From the NCBI GenBank assembly GCA_014529385.2, contig CM043944.1:89595384-89659383 (forward strand): DNA of 64,000 nt, in the 5' to 3' direction. The position numbers and the translations under genes were made by a program. The notes below the pieces were generated by a model. It worked only from the letters and a program-made list of their open reading frames with translations, did not search any database and was not told the origin of the DNA. Source of the DNA: Adiantum capillus-veneris (Eukaryota; Streptophyta; Polypodiopsida; Polypodiales; Pteridaceae). Shown here piece by piece: positions 31,049 through 42,007 of this stretch; position 1 is the first letter of the stretch; every line of letters starts with the position of its first letter.

Positions 31049-31060
31049 TGGTATGAGAGC
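31049..31060 (+). other. Isolated PBS-like site
   Basis: TGGTATGAGAGC follows 'cctcacaat' and differs by one base from the iMet PBS, as if an LTR ended at about 31046. No matching LTR start or partner was found, so it may be chance or an eroded copia. Confidence 0.3.
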
Positions 31061-32670
31061 CTAGGTTAAAAAGATTTAATTGGCTACTTCAAGCCTCTAT
31101 GGTTTTCTCTTAGTCTCTTTTGTTACATATTCTTGTGATGATTGGGGAGCTACTATAGTGCTCTTCTCCCGTTATTCAAGATTACCATAGTCTCAAGGGT
31201 TTTGACATCGGTCATCTACAATGAGTCCATAGGTTGCTCACCTTGAGGATGGTATAGTCATCATTGTTTGCAACACTTTGCATGCCTTCTTGTTGCCATC
31301 TATTGAAGGGGTTGCCCCTCCCTTTGGGATGCAATGATGCAACACTAAGCATGGGCCACTGAAGCATAGACTCCAACCTTTCAACCTTCCCTATGACAAT
31401 GTATGTGGCTGCCCATGAGTTTGTCAAGTCTATGAAGCAATCCCCTCTTCACGTTGTGAGAAATTAATCTCTCTCCTCAACACATGTACGCTCAAGAACA
31501 AGAAAGTATATTAGTGTGTGCTTTTTTATGAACAAGGTATAGGTCCTAAAGATAGACCAAGAGCAAGTGTATAAGTAGGGTGAATGGCTAGGCATGTCAA
31601 GTGTGAGTGCAACACACAAGGACATATGCACCAAGATTAGCCATGGATTGCAGCAAGTATCTAGGAAACTGGCCTACACTCGAGGGCTTATAAGAAGGAA
31701 AAGTTGCAAATGTGGGACAAAAACGCCAAGGGCGAATGGAGGACTCTCAAGTGGAGCCTCAAGGGTAGGGTCTCATGGATTTTTCTAAAAGGGCAAAGTT
31801 GGGTGGAGATTTACACACACTATGCTCATTTTTCACCTTCTCTCTCTCATTTCCTCCACAAGCAAAAGGGAGCCTGCCATTTACGTGAGACAAGTGCCTC
31901 ACAAGTAGGCATTAGGTTTTTGTTTTAGCACACCTCTTCTCTCTTTCTCTTTGTGATACCATTGCAAAGAGAAAGACACGGCATTATCAACAAAAAAATG
32001 CTATATTTGACCTGTGTGCTACGACTGAAGAGAAAAGCAATTACATTTGACAATGAAGAAGCACACTTACAATGTTCTCAATACAAATTGAATGCCTATG
32101 TAGTGCACTCTAGCTCTTTTTGAATGCTGTTTAGGTTGCCCCATCCTTGATTAAGAGAGATCTACCTCAAATTCATAGCTCGTATTGCATCACAGATGTC
32201 TATATGGTGGCTTCTACTACTCAAAAAACTAATAACTCATCAAGAAATATACAATAAAAAATCTACCTTCACATATATTTGTTTTAAGATTCTGCAAAAA
32301 AATCCTTTAGAACCAAATCAATACATTACCATTACATATTAGCTTGCCATTTATCAAACATAATCGACTGCAAAATGATTACATGAATACACATGGAACA
32401 ACATCCAAATATTAAATATTAGTACATACTTGGCATTCTCTTCTCCACTCAACAATATATTAAAGTCAAACCTACTCGACGGAGCTCCCTTGCTAGTGTA
32501 AAGATTGGGAGAATGAAACAAGTGCACTTGTATTGATGGCTTACAAAGAGGGTAGTGTGTATGGCACGGGTGCTTATGAATTTTCTCTTGTTTCTTCAAG
32601 AGACCTTAATTTGACAAACTCAAAGTGTTGATTGACCCAAAAGTTTCCTATTTGGTTGTGATTGTCATTA
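31061..32670. other. Unassigned AT-rich region
   Basis: No recognisable gene. Short open frames lack motifs. A 12-bp perfect stem at 31942-31953/31965-31976 (TCTTTCTCTTTG/CAAAGAGAAAGA) is noted. Confidence 0.3.
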
Positions 32671-32702
32671 CTAAGAAGAAGAAAAAGAAGAAGAAGAAGA
32701 GA
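32671..32702. repeat. (GAA)n microsatellite
   Basis: About ten AAG units, with one AAA interruption. Confidence 0.9.
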
Positions 32703-32759
32703 TTGTTTGGCCTACCATACTTATGCAATGCATCTTATATTTTTCCCGTAAATTTTTTT

Positions 32760-32981
32760 TTTCTGTTTCATTTTTCCTTAAAGCTTTCTCTCTATTCCCA
32801 CAAGTTTTTTGCTACTATCTTCTTGTGGATATCCCTTGGCACTGTTCGTGTAATGTTAAAAGATTTTCTGTTTCTGTTTCGTTTTTCCTTAAAGCTCTCT
32901 CTCTATTCCCACAAGTTTTTTGCTACTATCTTCTTGTGGATATCCCTTGGCACTGTTCGTGCAATGTTAAAAGATTCTCTT
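32760..32981. repeat. Tandem duplication of 111 bp
   Basis: Two near-identical 111-bp copies (about 32760-32870 and 32871-32981), beginning with 'ctgtttc.tttttccttaaag' and ending with 'aatgttaaaagatt'. They differ at only a few bases. They sit next to the T run that marks the LINE 3' end. Confidence 0.93.
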
Positions 32982-34420
32982 GTCATGGGTTGTGTGTGTG
33001 AGTGAGGGTGCCTCGAGGTGAGGAAAACCCATGGAAAAGATCATATACAAAGGAAAGAACACAGAACTGTTTGGCTGTGAAATAGGGCTAAAAGCATTCA
33101 TAGGAAAGTCAATGTATCTCTGTGGTGATATCACCAACTTCCATCGCAAAGCGTAAAGATTTCCCAAGGAAAATCTTGTAGAATGGAAAGAATCTACGTC
33201 AAAGTGGTGAAACAATATAGCCATTACATTGGCACCACAGGGTCCAGTAAGCCCAATATCTGACCCACATAAAGAAAACTGCAAATCACTATAAGGAACG
33301 TGGGAGAATGTCAAAAGCCCTAAATCATTTGTGGAAGACCATAGTTGGGAAACACAACCGCATATAAGTTGATATGCAACGAAGAAAATCTCTAGTAATG
33401 CAGAAATCCCAAAGTAGGTGACAAAAGAGTCTCTTCCGAAGTCGAGCAATAGATACAACGAGAAGGGCAAGTATGCACTGAGAAAAGTGCCCATCGGGAG
33501 AACTCCAAGCAAGCAAGGCTAGAGAAACAATAGCTTCTTCAAAGGCAAGTGGATTTTCCATAGGACAGAGAGAGGATTCCTCCACTAGATATCATACTTA
33601 TGCATGTATTAGAGGGATTTACAATGGTCATCAAGCCAAGGTTGCAGTAGTAGAAGAGCATAAACTCGACTCGCAAAAATGGCCTCAATTGGCATTTTTC
33701 AAAAATTCCAATCAAACATTTGACTACCATTAGGCAAAGCTGAAATGTGTAAAAAGTCAACTAGCATGTGCTGAAGCTCTCTCTCAAGTTGACGGTAATG
33801 CATACCCAGTCCAAAATGGCGAGCAACAAGGGAAAATTCAAAAGTGTAGCCAGCCTCATCAACCACATCCTCAACCACACGAATGCCACAACAAGACAGA
33901 AAGTATGCCTCACGAGGTGAGCTGTCAACCAAAGTAAGAGAGAATGCTTGACTCCAATGAAGACTCTCCAAATGAAGAAAATGCCCTTTTTGCTGAGCAT
34001 GCCATGATAAATGAATCATAACCTCTTTTCAAGCAGAAATCAAAGTGCAAGTAAGAGGACATCTAGGAATGTGCCCTTCCATCTTGCCAAATACGACCTC
34101 CTAGAGAGACGATTGCCAATGACCAAATGAGGAAGTAACAACGTGTTGACACAAGTAGGCAAACATAAGAGTCCAAGGCTGCACAAGTCCAAGATATTGA
34201 GACCACCAAAATGATTAGGAGTGCAAAGTTTCCCCATCAACATCAAACGCAGACCTTTTTTGTGAGTATGAGTTTTGCCACAAAGGAGACAAATTGGTTG
34301 CATAAGAGAAGCAAGACAATGACGAGGCCAATGCATCAATGGCAAATAGAACTGAACGTAAGCCATCAGGATACATTGAACGATTTGTAGACGAACATGT
34401 AATGGCCATGTGGATAATTT

Positions 34421-35068
34421 TCAGTAATGAAATTTGACATTTAAACGTTGCACAATCCAATCGACTTTTTGAGTGTGAGTGACATACCATCCAATTGGAT
34501 ACCGCAAATGTCTAGGAAGCACATTCGGAGGAACAATCACATCTAGCCACAATAGACTATACCAGTCACAAGAATTAAGTGGTAAAAGCTTCAATTTGTG
34601 GAAGGTGACTCTAAGACCAACGTCAAGCCCAAAAAAATCCAAGGCATCCATAATCACTTGGACATCAGCTTGTTGATTGCGAGGCATACTCAAGATGATG
34701 AGCGGAGATCAAATGATCAAGATGCATCAACAACAGGTGAGTGTCAATAGGATACAACAAAGCTCTAAGGGGCAACCCTGCCTAATTGAACAGCCAAGAG
34801 GCCAATATTCTTTCAATTCGCCTTTAAGGGTCCTTGATGACGTATTGCGAGCATACAAGAAATAAGCTATATTGGCTAACTTAGGACCAAACCCTAGACA
34901 CCGCATCGTAGCAATAATATTGTCCCATTGCACAATGTCAAAAGCCTTTTCAATATCAACTTGCATAACAAGCACATCCTGTTGTGTGTATTTTGCATAT
35001 TCCATGCCAATGAGAACATTAGCCAAGTTGTCCACCACGATTTGGCGACATGGAATGAAACCATACAA
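34421..35068 (-). pseudogene. LINE reverse transcriptase fragment
   Basis: RT part of the LINE: Asp in MQVDIEKAFD (palm motif A) and SIRQGCPLELCC (finger/palm motif B), then a frameshift and, in the lower part, sequence beyond the catalytic region (LDFFGLDVGLRVTFHKLKLL). The FADD-type motif is not preserved. The copy is inactive. Confidence 0.8.
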
Positions 35069-35529
35069 AACCTAATGAAGTCCGTGTGTGAGGGTGCATG
35101 CACGCGTGTGAGTAAATTGATTAGCTCTTGATGAAGAGATCCTAAGTTCAAGACTTGTTGGCACTGTGTGCTTGCAGGGAGTGACATATGCGTGGTGCTA
35201 TGAAATGTTGTACACAATTTTTAGGCTTTTTGAAGCTATTTTAAGATGCTTCTTTTCAACGTTCATGCTTGTAATAACAAAGTGAAGAGCCATGAAGGCC
35301 TACTAAAGATAAGGCCTACTAAGGGGGGGGATAAAAGTTATGGGGAGCAGGTATGAATGAGTGCTTATAATCACATGTCATTTTTTTGTATTTTAATTTA
35401 AAATTTTATTGTTTATTGTACATATATAATCACAAATGGCTATATGTTATGAAGGGCCCCACACAACAAATTGAAAGGCTCAGATTGACATTTCTAAAAC
35501 AAAATAAATTGAAAAGGAATTAAAATAAA
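35069..35529. other. Unassigned region
   Basis: No recognisable gene. There is a G run at about 35323-35330. The sequence becomes strongly AT-rich after 35380. Confidence 0.3.
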
Positions 35530-35890
35530 TAAAGGGACCCATTGCCAAATTTTAAAAAAAAAGAAAATTTAATGTTTTCATAGGAAAAGGTAAGCGTAAT
35601 AGACATAAGATATAATAAAATTTTAAAAATTGGTTATTCTCATAATTTCTAAAAAAATTAAATGTAAAAAAAACATTAAAGGGGTCCATTGCCAAATTAA
35701 AACAAAAGAAAATTTTAATGTTGTCATAGGAAAAGGTAGGTCTAATAGGCAAACATTAAAATTTTTAATAATTCTTACATTTTGTGAAAAATTTATCTAT
35801 AGACAATAAAATAAAAAAGACATTAAAAATTAAACGAAAGAATGTTTTAATGTTTTTTAAAATAAAATATAGATTTAATAAGCATAGAAA
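35530..35890. repeat. AT-rich tandem repeat, about 147-bp period
   Basis: Two clear units share 'cattgccaaatt', 'agaaaattttaatgtt.tcat' and 'aggaaaaggta' at an offset of 147 bp (35541 versus 35688). A third, eroded unit follows near 35825. Confidence 0.75.
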
Positions 35891-36663
35891 TAATAAACAA
35901 TTTAGTGAGACGATTTTTTTTTACATCCTTAAATGAAAGGACCCTTTATCAATTCCTTACATCATGGAATCAAACTCGCACTTTCTACTCTCATTAGATC
36001 GAATCTTCGTAGATCCCACTTCAACTTAGCAATTCAAACTCAACACGTCTCAAATAAACACCACACAATGAGCGATCTCAACCTCACGACATCACCTAGT
36101 GAGAGAGAAAATTTTCGGATTGAGCCACTCCATCTATGAGCTATTCTCTGCATGTAATGCGAGCGCAAAGACATTAAAAAAATACAATTTTTTTTTCCTA
36201 GCTCTATGATGTAACCTTTCTTGTTAACCCTCAAGTCACTCTTTCGTCTTCGACTAACTGATTGTCCATCATTTTCGATCTCCTTCTAACTTCGCTTGTT
36301 ATATCCTTACTTCAACAAAACGATATCTCGATTAGATTCTTACAAAAAAAAAACCTAAAATCGCATACATATATTCTTATCCTTTATTCTCTAAAGTATT
36401 TTTTAAGCATGCCTAGAAAGTGAATGTAGACTTTAGAGAACAACATTTGAAAAGCTAAAGACTTTAAAAGCTCTTAAAGACACTTGTCCAACAAAATTGT
36501 CCAACAAAAAAATTTGAGAAGGCCTGTAGCTGACACACTTTTTAAAAATAAAAAGAAGAGAAGAATCTACGATTCTCCTCATATGCAGTCTACGTAAAAG
36601 CCTCTGGAACTCGAGTTCGGTGGATGGTGGCGCATGCAAAAGGCGACAAGTGTGCAGCTTGGG
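35891..36663. other. Unassigned region
   Basis: No recognisable coding sequence; AT-rich with short A runs. Confidence 0.3.
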
Positions 36664-36699
36664 CCTCTCTCTCTCTCTCTCTCTCTCGCGCGCGAGAGC
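36664..36699. repeat. (CT)n ending in a GC palindrome
   Basis: CT repeats run into CTCTCGCGCGCGAGAG, a perfect 16-bp palindrome. Confidence 0.9.
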
Positions 36700-37045
36700 C
36701 ATATTCAGCAGAACTGTAGTAGCAACAAGAGCAGGTTTCTAGAACCGCAGGCAAGGAGTTGTTTCTGTCATCGCATAAGCTAGGCCAAGAGAAGTGGGGA
36801 AGGGAATGCAGATCAGGAGCGTGGGAGGCAGCAGGGGAAAAGTGCAAGAGAGAAGAGCGGAGGCAGGCTGAGATGGGGGAGGAATATTCCAAGTAATACA
36901 TTTTATACATTTTTTAAAAAGGGGAGCCAGCAAGGGGTACCAGCTGGATTTAGGAAACTAATAAAAATAACGCTTGCGTTAACAAAGCTTTGCCAACTCG
37001 AGCGACCAAGAAGGAGCGCAAGGTATGCTGCTGCAGCTAAACAGA

Positions 37046-37057
37046 CACACACACACA

Positions 37058-37088
<31 letters not shown>

Positions 37089-37129
37089 CATCCAACGAAA
37101 ATTAAAATGACTCTCCTCCCTCCCCCTCT

Positions 37130-37168
<39 letters not shown>

Positions 37169-37172
37169 TCAC
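37046..37172. repeat. Compound (CA)n/(CT)n microsatellites
   Basis: (CA)n(CT)n at 37046-37083, (CT)n at 37124-37142 and (CA)n at 37144-37168. They lie in the putative intron of the exon candidate next to them. Confidence 0.95.
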
Positions 37173-37455
37173 TCAGGCAGTGCCGCCGTTGGCAAGTTAG
37201 TGACGGCCTTGTTGAGGTCTCTGGCGATTGTTCCTATTAAACTCAAGAACTCTGCAAACCGACGTGTGCCGAGATGCCGAAGGTGCGTAGAAGCAGTTTG
37301 AAATACCTTCCGGATGGGAGCTCGTTGAGCCCACTCTGCGAGATCTCGACTCCAAAATGAGAGAAGTTCTGATTTGTTTCCGTTTTGAATCTCGTCAATC
37401 ACGTCTACTGAAGGCTCTATGATACATCTGTTTGTATTCCATGGAGCAACTTGGG
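37173..37455 (-). CDS. Candidate internal exon of an unidentified gene
   Basis: The minus strand stays open for about 94 codons with a balanced, globular composition: VAPWNTNRCIIEPSVDVIDE, ELLSFWSRDLAEWAQRAPIR, STHLRHLGTRRFAEFLSLIG, ARDLNKAVTNLPTAAL. A strong splice donor, CTGA|GTGAGT, follows at 37172. The stop codon in the unspliced frame would be removed by splicing. The acceptor side is weak (CCCAAG near 37456). It shows no retroelement motif, so a captured or resident host-gene exon is plausible. I do not recognise the protein. Confidence 0.35.
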
Positions 37456-38339
37456 TTCAAGTGGTGTAGTACCTTCCAAGTTAGGAATGTTTTCAAGAGA
37501 ACACTCATTCATCGGTTTTCTGACGTTCCTATAAACTGCTAGCGTGGGCAATATTTTTTGTGTGCTTGTACGGTATAAGTTTTTTCAGAGTTTTTGAGGG
37601 TTATTTTGCCTAGATCTATGGAAAAGGGGCTTCTTTGTGGTTGTGCCCGGCCTTGTGAGGTTTGTCTCTAGTTGCTAACACCCATTCACGAAGTGTGTCC
37701 ATCCTTGTTTGGGATGGTGGGGGTTATTGTGATCTAGGGAGAGAGGGTAAGAAGCTCAATCGTGCTCGAAGTAACTACTCCGCCGACAAGCAAGAGTTAC
37801 CAGGGATTCTACGTGCTCTTGAGTGTGGCTGTGCCTGGATTCGTCTCGGTTCGCTTAAACACATAAACGATGCCTTCCCAACCCTTTTGTCATGGGCAGG
37901 GAATGGGATGGGTGAGGGAACCTTAATACACTTACTTTTGAGCTACCTCCCAAGAGCATTGGCTGGGCTCTCCAGTTGATGAATCAGAGCAGGTATAGAA
38001 CTTGCTTTTAGATGGTTGCATGTTTGTCCACTTCGTCACCGACTCACTTGCATATCTAACGTCATGGCGCATGCTGTCATCTATGTTGACACGCACACCT
38101 GAGTTCGGAGCCTCTATTGTCCAGGTCTTGGGTGGTGTTGTCCCATTTTTAGATAAGTGACTCTACAATTTTTCTTTTAAGTAGAATTGGGTTGCAAGCG
38201 GTATTTGTCAGTCCAGCTGCCTTGTTTATACACAGGGAAAGGGGATTGCTCCTTTGGTGTTAGAGGTGGTAGTGGAAGATGCAATGAAGACAAGAACTGG
38301 CTCATGATCCGGTGGACACCTTGTCTCCGATCTAGAATA
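37456..38339. other. Old region with a possible RNase H-like trace
   Basis: On the plus strand near 37745-37850 the frame reads EGKKLNRARSNYSADKQELP followed by GILRALE. This resembles the gypsy RNase H segment '…LN.AERNYS..DKELLAI..ALE'. Nothing else is identifiable up to the B LTR piece. Confidence 0.3.
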
Positions 38340-38660
38340 CCTGCAATGTACTCCAATCCTTGCACCTTCACACTGAAGCATGCCAGAGAATGAGCCCTTG
38401 GCTCATATTTAAAGACCCTTGGCTATAAAACGCAATCACATGGAAATTTTTCAAACTCAAAAGAAACTGGTTCCAAAGCATATTGTCAAAAAGCTGCCCA
38501 ACGTAAATTATGGAAATCTGTACAATACTGTCAACACATGTCAGCGCAAAACGCGAAAATCCCTACACTGCCACGTTAGCACTTATCAAGGTGAAATCCG
38601 GGCGTCTGTACAGTTGTCCCGTCATGTCAGCGTAAAATGCGGGATTCTAGACAGCTCTGC
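38340..38660 (-). repeat. Element B 3' LTR, inner part (left of D)
   Basis: Aligns with 55924-56240 of the B 5' LTR ('gcatgccagagaatgagcc', 'tcaaactcaaaagaaactgg', 'gcatattgtcaaaaag'). It breaks off at 38660 in 'agctctgc', exactly where D is inserted, and resumes at 52974. The expected inner end (TTGTGACA side) is not recognisable below 38340. Confidence 0.85.
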
Positions 38661-39238
38661 TGTCACAAATGGGTGACGTGGCATGGCTTGGCTATGGGCA
38701 GCAGATACATACACACCCTGACTGGCCGGAAACAGTCCAGGAAATTACGCTGCAGGGCTGACGTGACAGTGTACGGACCTCCATGATTTGCGGCGCATAT
38801 TGTGGCAAGATGCTGACGTGGTTGAGCGCACGGAATCCCGCTTTTTGCGCTGATTTGCGTGAGAAAAAGCAGTTGAATTTAGGCAAGGCTTATTGGAAGC
38901 TTTTTGGGCATTTCTTTATTTCTGAAGAGCTTTTTACTGAGAGATTTTGGGGCTCTGCTTTTGGGCATCCCTTGTAACCTTTAAATACGTGGTTAGGCTC
39001 ACTTCTCAGAGCACCTGGACGCAGAGTCTGAGAGTAAGAACCCTCCCACTCCTTTACTTTGAACTCAGATTAATACAAAAAGAAATACCGAAAGGGGCGC
39101 CAGTCTATGGGGCCAATATCTCTAGGCACAGAACTCCGCCGGGCCGTGTCGAATCAATTGTGAACTGTGAACTGTTTTGAAGTGAATCGCTGCTGTGTCA
39201 CGGTAGAATCTTGACTTGGAGTGTCCAAGTTTGTTACA
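38661..39238 (+). repeat. Element D 5' LTR
   Basis: 578 bp; starts TGTCACAAATGGGTGACG, ends TTTGTTACA. It has a TATA-like 'cctttaaatacg' near 38978. Confidence 0.94.
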
Positions 39239-39239
39239 G

Positions 39240-39251
39240 TGGTATCAGAGC
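39240..39251 (+). other. Element D primer-binding site (tRNA-iMet)
   Basis: Perfect TGGTATCAGAGC, one base after the 5' LTR. Confidence 0.95.
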
Positions 39252-39302
39252 GCGGCCAATTTCTCTTTTACCGGGAAATCCGATCCTTTTCTCGCGACAC
39301 TT

Positions 39303-39371
39303 ATGGATTCAAATAGAGATCAGGCGACTTCCTCTGCATCTGGGGATGCGGGAAGACTCGCATACACACAG
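39303..39371 (+). pseudogene. Element D: gag N-terminal stub
   Basis: MDSNRDQATSSASGDAGRLA opens 51 bases after the PBS and is probably the start of gag. After about 23 codons it runs into integrase-related sequence. A splice-donor-like CAG|GTGAG lies exactly at the join, so either a deletion or splicing could explain the abrupt change. Confidence 0.5.
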
Positions 39372-39388
39372 GTGAGCCCGATACTGGG

Positions 39389-39958
39389 GTTAATGATGAC
39401 TTTCGTGATAGTCATCTCTTTAAGGTCGACACTACTCCAGAATGGTATGGAGATGTGTTACATCTGCTCTCTACTGGCCTATATCCTGAGAATGCTTCTC
39501 CCTTGCAAAAAAGAAGACTATTGTTGAAGTCTAGATCCTTCTCTTTGACTGGCGGACAGCTCTATAAATCTGGGTCAGACGGGGTGCTGCGAAGGTGCGT
39601 CTCCCCTCATGAGGTAGACCACATTCTGGAGGATGCACACAGTGGTCCTATAGGTGGCCACTACCCCGGTCACATCACGGCACAAAAAATCTTATAGACG
39701 GGCTTGTGGTGGCCCTATATATTTAGAGATGCTATTGCTCATGTCAAGAATTGTGATGTCTGTCAGCGACGTGCGTCCAAGCCTAGCAAGCAATCCAATC
39801 GCCCTCTGCAGGTATCTATGGCGTGGTTGCCCTTTGAGCGATGGGTCTTGGACTTTGTTGTTCCAGTTACTCCATTTGCTCAACCCGGCAATCGTAAGTA
39901 TCTCCTAGTAGCAACGGATTATGCAACAAAGTGGGCCGAAGTCGTGGCTACCATCGAC
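39389..39958 (+). pseudogene. Element D: Tat-like integrase, N-terminal half
   Basis: The frame reads HLFKVDTTPEWYGDVLHLLS, then RLLLKSRSFSLTGGQLYKSG. The zinc-binding part is DAHSGPIGGHYPGHITAQ…WWPYIFRDAIAHVKNCDVCQ, and the first catalytic region FERWVLDFVVPV is followed by YLLVATDYATKWAEVVAT. It is cut at 39958 by the MITE and resumes after 40360. One stop at 39697. Confidence 0.88.
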
Positions 39959-40360
39959 TCAGTGTTGCCAAGAAACGCGTTTCTTCACTCATGAAACGTA
40001 CGAAACGTTTCAGAAACGTTTCTGTATCAGATTGGACGTTTCAAAGGTAAAGTCAAGGCTCATGTTACATGTAAACCTTGAAGCCTCTTGTTCTTTGTTT
40101 TGGTCATGAAATCCTCAATGTCATGAATGTAGCTTCTGTTTTGCTTCTAATGATGAAAGTTAGTCCTATTCTCCTTCTTTTTCATGTCTAATTGTAATGT
40201 AATGCTTAAAACATAGATCTCAACTTATACCACTTAAATTTACGTACATTTCTTTAGTTTGCACGAAACTTCTGTTTTGGCGTTTCTTTCTCGGACGTAA
40301 CCATTTCGAAACTTTTGAAACTCGTTTCAAACGAAACGTTTCGAACTCCGTGGCCACTAT
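39959..40360 (+). mobile_element. MITE-like insertion, probably hAT type
   Basis: About 400 bp with no coding capacity that splits the integrase codons for …VATID and STAAIV…. Ends read (c)AGTGTTGCC and, reversed, (T)AGTGGCC. Both ends are packed with the palindrome GAAACGTTTC and its parts. Flanks show a probable 8-bp target duplication, ccatcgac / gtatcgac, with 6 of 8 bases matching. An 8-bp duplication and AGTG-like ends suit hAT. Confidence 0.7.
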
Positions 40361-41028
40361 GTATCGACAGTACAGCCGCTATTGTCGCAAAATTTTTGCA
40401 TGAAAATATTTTTTGCAGGTTTGGGTGCCCTCTGGAAGTCACCAGTGATCGAGGTAGCCATTTTGTCAACGACCTAATCTCCACACTCCTCACGAATTAC
40501 AAGATTTTTCATCGCAAGTCTTGCTCTTACTATCCTAGAGCAAATGGGCAGGCTGAGAGCACTAACAAAGTGCTAATCGCGCTTCTCAAGAAAGCTTGTC
40601 ACTTGCATCCAACATCTTGGGCTCAGGCTATTCTCGGCACAGTTTGGGCTTATCGCATTCTTCAAGGCAACCACTAACTACACCCCATTCCGGCTAGCTT
40701 TCGGTCTAGAAGCAATTGCACCATATGAGTTCAACTCAGGTTTAGCAAGAGCGGGAAGTGTTCGTGTCACAGCGGGAATTGCTTCAGCAAACCTCTCTCG
40801 TCTCTCAATGTTAGAAGAAAGTAGGAGGCTAGCTTCACATTGCTAGCCTATCAAGCGAAGTATCTGAAGAAAGCTAAGAAGCTGGTCCCAGCCTGGCAAG
40901 GGCCATTAATGGTACAAGAGATTTTGCCACAAGGGGCTGTCCAGTTAGTCACTCTGGCATGCGTTCCTTTGCCACTGGTAAATGGATCAAGAATAAAGTG
41001 CTATCACTCACTTGCCTTGACTCTTTAG
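40361..41028 (+). pseudogene. Element D: Tat-like integrase, C-terminal half
   Basis: Continues with TAAIVAKFLHENIFCRFGCP, VTSDRGSHFVNDLIS (second catalytic Asp), YYPRANGQAESTNKVLIALL (Glu) and WAQAILGTVWAYR. Then, after a frameshift near 40660, YTPFRLAFGLEAIAPYEF, and after another near 40845, KLVPAWQGPLMVQEILPQGA…GSRIKCYH. There is no chromodomain, which agrees with the Tat group. Confidence 0.88.
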
Positions 41029-41695
41029 AATCTGGTTATGTTGTAACTCCCACCTACAACCTTATGACTGTCCCGTCCTCAGTTCTCGGCTCTCTCCGGC
41101 TTTCCATTTTCCCTCTTCTCAGAGTTACCTTATTCAAGTTCTCATCTCAGTTGTAATCCGTGTTATCTTTAAAATTCTCCTTGTTTTATTGCATGCATCG
41201 AATTCCTTCTCATCTCATTTCATCTCATTGATATAATTCGGGTTGGATTCCAGCTACGATCCAGCTTTTTCTTTTTAATTATTTGAATTCACTCATAGAT
41301 TGGATAATCATCTTCCTCTTGTTTCTGTCTCCACGTCTATCTGTATCCCTGGGTATCTCTATCTCTAGTCCTTACAGCTTACAGCTCTCTCTCTACTGCC
41401 TCTCTTTCTGTCCTTGTGGATTTCTTCAAAATGTCCGAGGTACAACTCTAATCGGATAGAATATGGATTTTTTCTTGGTATTGTTCCTAGCAATACTCTG
41501 TTGCATCTCTCTATGTCTATCCCGTATCTCTCTCACACGTGCTCACACACACTAATGTCGCTTCTCACACAACCACAGTTCCAAAATAAAGCTCTTGCTC
41601 CGTAATATCCTTCCTCTATGTTTCCACTCCCTCTCTGTAAACTATGTCTCTATCAGTGTGGAAGTCCTGATCGGCCGTTAATTCTTCAACATCTA

Positions 41696-41731
<36 letters not shown>

Positions 41732-42007
41732 AGACTCCGAATTGCTGGTACTGCCGTTGTACGACAAGGCATCTCTGGAGAACGGAACCTGCAGCTTCTG
41801 CTACAAGTGATAGCCTAAATATTCCACCACGCCATGCCTACTGCCTACCTAATCATAGCTTCAACAATTTCTGCTTGCATAGAAAGCGTCTTTTTGTTGT
41901 TGCTGCTTTCTGCTTTCTTATATTGCTTTTTGCTTCTGCTTACTAAGTATAGCGGGAGCTCAGTATGATATAATGCTTTCTGTTGATGGGCCTAAGCATT
42001 AGATTAC
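41029..42007 (+). other. Non-coding spacer in D with (CT)n
   Basis: No coding motif. It contains a (CT)n microsatellite at 41698-41729 and pyrimidine-rich stretches. Confidence 0.5.

Larger units (their letters stand above)
32752..35068 (-). mobile_element. 5'-truncated L1-type LINE remnant
   Basis: Minus-strand fragments in several frames match a non-LTR retrotransposon ORF2. The RT palm gives MYGFIPCRQIVVDNLANVLI, LVMQVDIEKAFDIVQWDNI and PLGCSIRQGCPL (34727-35068). The thumb and post-RT region gives FFGLDVGLRVTFHKLKLLPL, YPIGWYVTHTQKVDW, FGGLNILDLCSLG (34040-34700). The C-terminal Cys/His region is decayed (33000-33760; GVLPMGTF). The endonuclease domain is missing. A plus-strand T run at 32752-32762 fits a poly(A) tail for the 3' end. 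Confidence 0.85.

Noticed and set aside
38181-38185. gtaga as left target duplication of element B
   Set aside because: It matches gtaga at 56371, but the sequence after it is not recognisably the B LTR end, so the match may be chance.
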